Assembly: GCA_027531445.1 (NCBI GenBank)
Contig: JAPZRK010000059.1
Location: 151,395-215,394 of the forward strand
Source of the DNA: Leptospira sp.
GTDB lineage: Bacteria > Spirochaetota > Leptospiria > Leptospirales > Leptospiraceae
DNA: 64,000 bases
Direction of reading: 5' to 3'
In this document: in pieces, positions 60,721 to 64,000 of the stretch
Layout of the letters: each line of letters opens with the position of its first letter
How positions within the stretch are numbered: the stretch's first letter is position 1
Notes under the pieces: generated by a model
The model's database searches: none
What the model was told of the DNA's origin: nothing
The model's input: only the letters and a program-made list of their open reading frames with translations
Program-made: the position numbers and the translations under genes

Positions 60721-62091
60721 ATGACTGCTAACAATATAACAAGTAAATCCAAACTACGCTTTATCGGCCTAGAAGAATTGGCAAGTCATGGTCCTAGAGG
60801 TATTCTCGCCTTTTGGATTATTTTGGGAATGGCATTTTTTTTGTTTGGTGATCAAAACTTGATCGCTCCCAATATGAAGAACATTGGGCAATCACTTGGT
60901 ATTACAAATCCTGAGGACATAGACTGGAAAATGGGGGGACTCATACCTATTTTGTTTTTCATTTTGGGCGGAACTGTTTCCTTATCTATGGGTTATCTCT
61001 CTCAAACCTTTTCTAGAAAAAATCTACTTCTCGTTACAGTTTTGCTAGGTGAAGTGCCGTGTTTTTTAACGGCATATTCGGAAACCTATACAGAATTTTT
61101 GATATTGCGAACGTTATGCGGCTTTGGCCTCGGTGGTATTTTCCCTATATTATTTAGTTTGATAGGTGATTATTTTAGCACCCATTCGCGCGCAGTAGCG
61201 TCAGGATTCGTTTCCTTAGCAATGGGTTTGGGCATTGGTGTGGGACAATTGCTGGGAGGGATATTGGGTGAAGCCGATCCACTCAATGGCTGGCGGGCAT
61301 CTTTTATTTATATGTCAGTTCCCTCATTTGTTTTTGCTTTTATTTATCTTATGTTTTGTACAGAGCCAAAACGAGGTGGTGCAGAAGAACATGTTAGCAA
61401 TGATGAATTAAGTCATAAGATCAGCTTTGAAGATTTCAAATTGTTATTTAAAAACAAAACCAATCTTGGTATTTTTTTACAAGGTTTGCCAGGGTGTATT
61501 CCATGGGGTGTCTTCTTTGTCTTTTTGGTCGACTACTATGAGAACACTTATGGTTTTGGAAAAGCAGACGCTTCAGGCCTTGTCACCTTTGCCGCGATAG
61601 GAGTATTTGTTGGTACGTTTTTCGGTGGTGTGATTGGACAATGGCTTTACAATAGAAATAAAAAGTATCAACCGATTCTTTGTATGGTGACAACTATGTT
61701 AGGTGTAATTCCAGCCATTGCACTACTTTATTCACAAGGACTCATTCACAATTCCATTGCGTTTTTACTACTCAATGTCTTTACTGGAATCCTTATTTCA
61801 ATTACCGGTGCAAATGTAAGAGCCGTTTTACTAAATGTCAATCTCCCCAAATCAAGAAGTGCAATTTTCTCTATTTATAATTTAACAGATGATTTGGGAA
61901 AAGGATTAGGCCCGGCGATGTCTGCGATCATACTTGGGTTGACGCCAGATCGTGGTTTGGCTTTGTCCTTTTCAATTCTATTCTGGATTCCTTGTTCCTT
62001 GGCTTGGCTCTTAATCATTTTCAATTACGAAAAGGATGAACTTACTATGAGAAAACAATGGGACTTGGAATTAAGTGGTAATAAAAAATGA
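60721..62091 (+). CDS. MFS transporter (spinster-like)
   Basis: A 456-residue major-facilitator protein with about 12 membrane segments. LCGFGLGGIFPILFSLIGDYF (about 137-157) followed by RAVASGFVSLAMGLGIGVGQLLGG matches segments 4-5 of spinster/organic-anion-type carriers. A cytoplasmic loop (about 215-240) separates the halves. The second half includes GVFVGTFFGGVIG and SRSAIFSIYNLTDDLGKGLGPA. The substrate is unknown. The mtnC start overlaps the stop by four bases, hinting at a connection with methionine salvage, but this is positional only. Confidence 0.83.
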   Translation: MTANNITSKSKLRFIGLEELASHGPRGILAFWIILGMAFFLFGDQNLIAPNMKNIGQSLGITNPEDIDWKMGGLIPILFFILGGTVSLSMGYLSQTFSRKNLLLVTVLLGEVPCFLTAYSETYTEFLILRTLCGFGLGGIFPILFSLIGDYFSTHSRAVASGFVSLAMGLGIGVGQLLGGILGEADPLNGWRASFIYMSVPSFVFAFIYLMFCTEPKRGGAEEHVSNDELSHKISFEDFKLLFKNKTNLGIFLQGLPGCIPWGVFFVFLVDYYENTYGFGKADASGLVTFAAIGVFVGTFFGGVIGQWLYNRNKKYQPILCMVTTMLGVIPAIALLYSQGLIHNSIAFLLLNVFTGILISITGANVRAVLLNVNLPKSRSAIFSIYNLTDDLGKGLGPAMSAIILGLTPDRGLALSFSILFWIPCSLAWLLIIFNYEKDELTMRKQWDLELSGNKK

Positions 62092-62801
62092 AATCATTTT
62101 TGATCGATATTGAAGGAACTACCGTTCCAATATCTTTCGTACATGAGGTTTTATTTCCCTTTGCGAGAGATAGGATGGAAGATTTTTTGAAGACCTATGA
62201 ATTTGATGTGTCTGAGTTTACTTCTATCAAACATGAATTTGAGAAGGATATTACTTCTGGCACCGAGCAGATTTTAAAACTATTTCCAAATCATATTTCC
62301 TTTACGAAAAAAAGTATTCCAATATATCTTTGTTATCTAATCGATGTTGATCGTAAATTTGGAGTTTTAAAAAAAATCCAAGGCAAAATCTGGAAAGATG
62401 GCTATGAAAAAGGTTTATTGAAAAGTAATTTATTTCAAGATGTGCCGGAATTTTTGATGAAAGCAAAAAGTGAAAATATTGATTGTCATGTATATTCTTC
62501 GGGAAGTGAGGAAGCGCAAATTCTGATTTATAAATATTCTAATTTTGGCGATTTAACGAATTCGTTTGCTACTTACTTTGATACGGCAATGGGTGGGAAA
62601 AGAGAGACACAAAGTTATCTAAACATCGCTCATCACCTTGACAGAGAACCTCAAGACTTTGTTTTTTTTACAGATATATTGGAAGAAGCTGTAGCCGCAA
62701 AGGAGGCAGGTATGGAGTCGGTTATACTTAATCGCCCTGGGAACGCATCACTTCCTCCACATGACTTTCGCGTGATTCCAGACTTACTTTCTTTTTTTTA
62801 A
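62088..62801 (+). CDS. mtnC: Acireductone synthase (enolase-phosphatase E1)
   Basis: A bifunctional HAD-family enzyme of methionine salvage that enolises and dephosphorylates 2,3-diketo-5-methylthiopentyl-1-phosphate. At 237 residues it matches the family. The N-terminus FLIDIEGTTVPISFVHEVLFPFAR carries the catalytic Asp (D7) and the E1-specific E-G-T-T. YSSGSEEAQ (about 136-144) is HAD motif II and FFTDILEEAVAAKEAGM (about 192-208) holds motif IV. Its ATG overlaps the MFS stop. No other mtn gene is in the window. The 3' end overlaps the convergent kinase-like gene by 18 bases. Confidence 0.92.
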   Translation: MKSFLIDIEGTTVPISFVHEVLFPFARDRMEDFLKTYEFDVSEFTSIKHEFEKDITSGTEQILKLFPNHISFTKKSIPIYLCYLIDVDRKFGVLKKIQGKIWKDGYEKGLLKSNLFQDVPEFLMKAKSENIDCHVYSSGSEEAQILIYKYSNFGDLTNSFATYFDTAMGGKRETQSYLNIAHHLDREPQDFVFFTDILEEAVAAKEAGMESVILNRPGNASLPPHDFRVIPDLLSFF

Positions 62802-64000
62802 ATTAGGAAGTTTAATCTCGATAGTTTTAAGTTTATACCATATTCGTTTCAAAGTTATCTTCCAGTCTTCTTTGTTTCCTTTCCCACTAGCCAATGCGGT
62901 TTGAGGCTTTTGATTTGTTGTCTCTTCGGAACTTTGATAAGGAGCTATTGCTCTTAGACCAAGGTCAATTTTGAGGTAACGTTTTTTGATAATTTTGAAG
63001 TCTATTTTTGCATCCAACAGACGAACGATCTCTTGAATGATTGCCCACTTTACTTTATTAGGTGAAAGTGCTTGGTAATTTTCAACCATCTCTAAGAACA
63101 GTCGATTTGTGACTTTTGGATTGGAATGAAATAAAAGAAATCGAAAGTGGACATTCCCTTTTAAATCCTGTGTAATGATTAAATCATTATGTGAAAATTC
63201 AAGAAAGGGTGGAAAATCTACTAATCGCACAACGATTGAATTCACCAAATCTAAGCTATTAAAAATTTCGGTGTCAGGATGAACCTTGATAGAGTGGGTT
63301 ATCTTATCATCTGGAATTACATCCGTGATAAAAGTTACAAAATTTACCTTATCCTTAAAAGGAACCTCATTCATTACTTCCAATCTTGAAAGTTCAATGA
63401 TATCATCCATTACTGAATCGATAGACTCGTGTAAATTAACAACATCTTTGATGATCGCTTTTTCTTTAGATTTATCTACCCCTTCGCGATACTGTTTTAG
63501 TTTTGTTTTCATTTCCGTTAAAGGTTGGGAAATGATAGCATCCATATAGAAAAAAATCTTTTCTCGAAGAGAATCAGCCTCTCTTAATCGATCAAATCTA
63601 GATAATAATTTTCTTTTCATTATCAGAAATTGGAATCGAAGCGCGAGAGTCATAAGTATCAAATAACATAAGAATGAAGTTTCTAAACTTGAGGTGGCAT
63701 TTAGATAACCTCGTTCAATTGAGACTTCTTTTATGATCGCATAAAAAAGATAAGTGAGTGCAATCAAATGTATCCATGCACCTCGCGCCTTATCTTTTAA
63801 TTTTTGAATGGTAAGATATATCGCATAACCTACGACAAAAAATAAATTGATATCCCAGTATCCAATAAAATTATACCAAAAATTAGGTCTGGGTATAATA
63901 AGAAACATTAGAAAGAAAATCAGTTGAAAGATCAAATAGACGAATTGAAGTCTGATTGGTTTGATTTCAAAAAAGTCTTGAATGAATTTAATAAATCCAT
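62784..64000 (-). CDS. Membrane histidine-kinase-like protein, degenerate; 5' end outside window
   Basis: The frame is open to the window edge, so the start lies beyond 64000; a TTG at 63935 is merely internal. The visible protein has about four hydrophobic segments and then a cytoplasmic region. SLREKIFFYMDAIISQPLTEMK occupies the place of a HisKA helix (normally with H-E-x-x-x-P) but contains no histidine there. The expected ATPase N-box region reads NSIVVRLVDFPPF, and no G-boxes are visible. It therefore looks like a pseudo-kinase or a sensor that scaffolds partners. The C-terminus is very basic (KLPNLKKRK). Confidence 0.6.
   Translation of the reverse strand, partial: GFIKFIQDFFEIKPIRLQFVYLIFQLIFFLMFLIIPRPNFWYNFIGYWDINLFFVVGYAIYLTIQKLKDKARGAWIHLIALTYLFYAIIKEVSIERGYLNATSSLETSFLCYLILMTLALRFQFLIMKRKLLSRFDRLREADSLREKIFFYMDAIISQPLTEMKTKLKQYREGVDKSKEKAIIKDVVNLHESIDSVMDDIIELSRLEVMNEVPFKDKVNFVTFITDVIPDDKITHSIKVHPDTEIFNSLDLVNSIVVRLVDFPPFLEFSHNDLIITQDLKGNVHFRFLLFHSNPKVTNRLFLEMVENYQALSPNKVKWAIIQEIVRLLDAKIDFKIIKKRYLKIDLGLRAIAPYQSSEETTNQKPQTALASGKGNKEDWKITLKRIWYKLKTIEIKLPNLKKRK

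Noticed and set aside
1..64000. Mobile elements, CRISPR arrays, tRNA or rRNA genes
   Set aside because: I found no transposase or integrase gene, no regularly spaced direct repeats and no cloverleaf or rRNA-like stretch; the gaps between genes are too short for most of them.

Overview
The window looks like a chromosome segment of a free-living Leptospira-type spirochete. Base composition is AT-rich, genes are packed on both strands with short gaps, and TTG/GTG starts are common. The content fits: lipoproteins with loose lipoboxes, several cyclic-nucleotide-binding (CNB) domain proteins, a 7TM adenylate cyclase, a SpoIIE-type phosphatase, a stand-alone C-terminal transketolase subunit, ATP-type PEP carboxykinase, and a large acidic TPR membrane protein that may be the flagellar collar protein. 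The genus is inferred from gene content; the species cannot be named from the sequence alone. I see no rRNA, tRNA, insertion sequence, prophage or CRISPR array, and no gene-free stretch reaches 300 bases.

Layout. 1-2.5 kb: an unknown edge ORF, a hotdog-fold protein and a GT-B-like protein. 2.6-14.0 kb: a six-gene, tightly packed forward run: thiolase, a nucleotidyltransferase-like/methyltransferase fusion, a CNB-C39-like-ABC exporter, an HlyD adaptor, a second CNB-C39-like-ABC exporter and a TolC-type outer membrane protein. This is a complete type I-like secretion line with two exporter subunits and is the most interesting region. 14-24.7 kb: a flavoprotein, alpha/beta hydrolases, an MsbA-like ABC exporter, a DUF2207 protein, a beta-lactamase-fold esterase, a lipase-like lipoprotein and a catalase-like heme protein. 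24.8-29.7 kb: a CNB-SpoIIE phosphatase, a small cysteine protein, a degenerate GHKL ATPase, a propeller protein and a PHB-depolymerase-type esterase. 29.7-34.4 kb: a propeller-like lipoprotein and glycogen synthase, divergent from PEP carboxykinase, which ends in a clear terminator. 34.4-41.9 kb: two TPM-domain membrane proteins with Ser/Gly tails flanking a beta-helix lipoprotein, plus two envelope proteins. 42-46.1 kb: response regulator, FMN glutamate-synthase-like protein and 7TM adenylate cyclase on the minus strand. 46.3-48.2 kb: ssb and two envelope proteins. 48.3-54.1 kb: MBOAT acyltransferase, then PilZ, SDR, DUF374 acyltransferase, metK, transketolase C-subunit and a ClpS variant. 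54.1-59.6 kb: a CBM48 protein, the TPR/DPF-repeat protein and a WecG/TagA-family protein. 59.7-64 kb: an envelope protein, an MFS transporter, mtnC and a degenerate histidine-kinase-like membrane protein running off the window.

Themes. Cyclic-nucleotide signalling recurs (one class III cyclase; CNB domains in two exporters and a phosphatase). Gluconeogenesis and glycogen are represented by pckA, glgA and a CBM48-only protein. Methionine/SAM metabolism is represented by metK and mtnC. Several proteins keep a recognisable fold but have lost canonical catalytic or binding residues (two C39 domains, a nucleotidyltransferase domain, ClpS, WecG, a GHKL ATPase and a histidine kinase).
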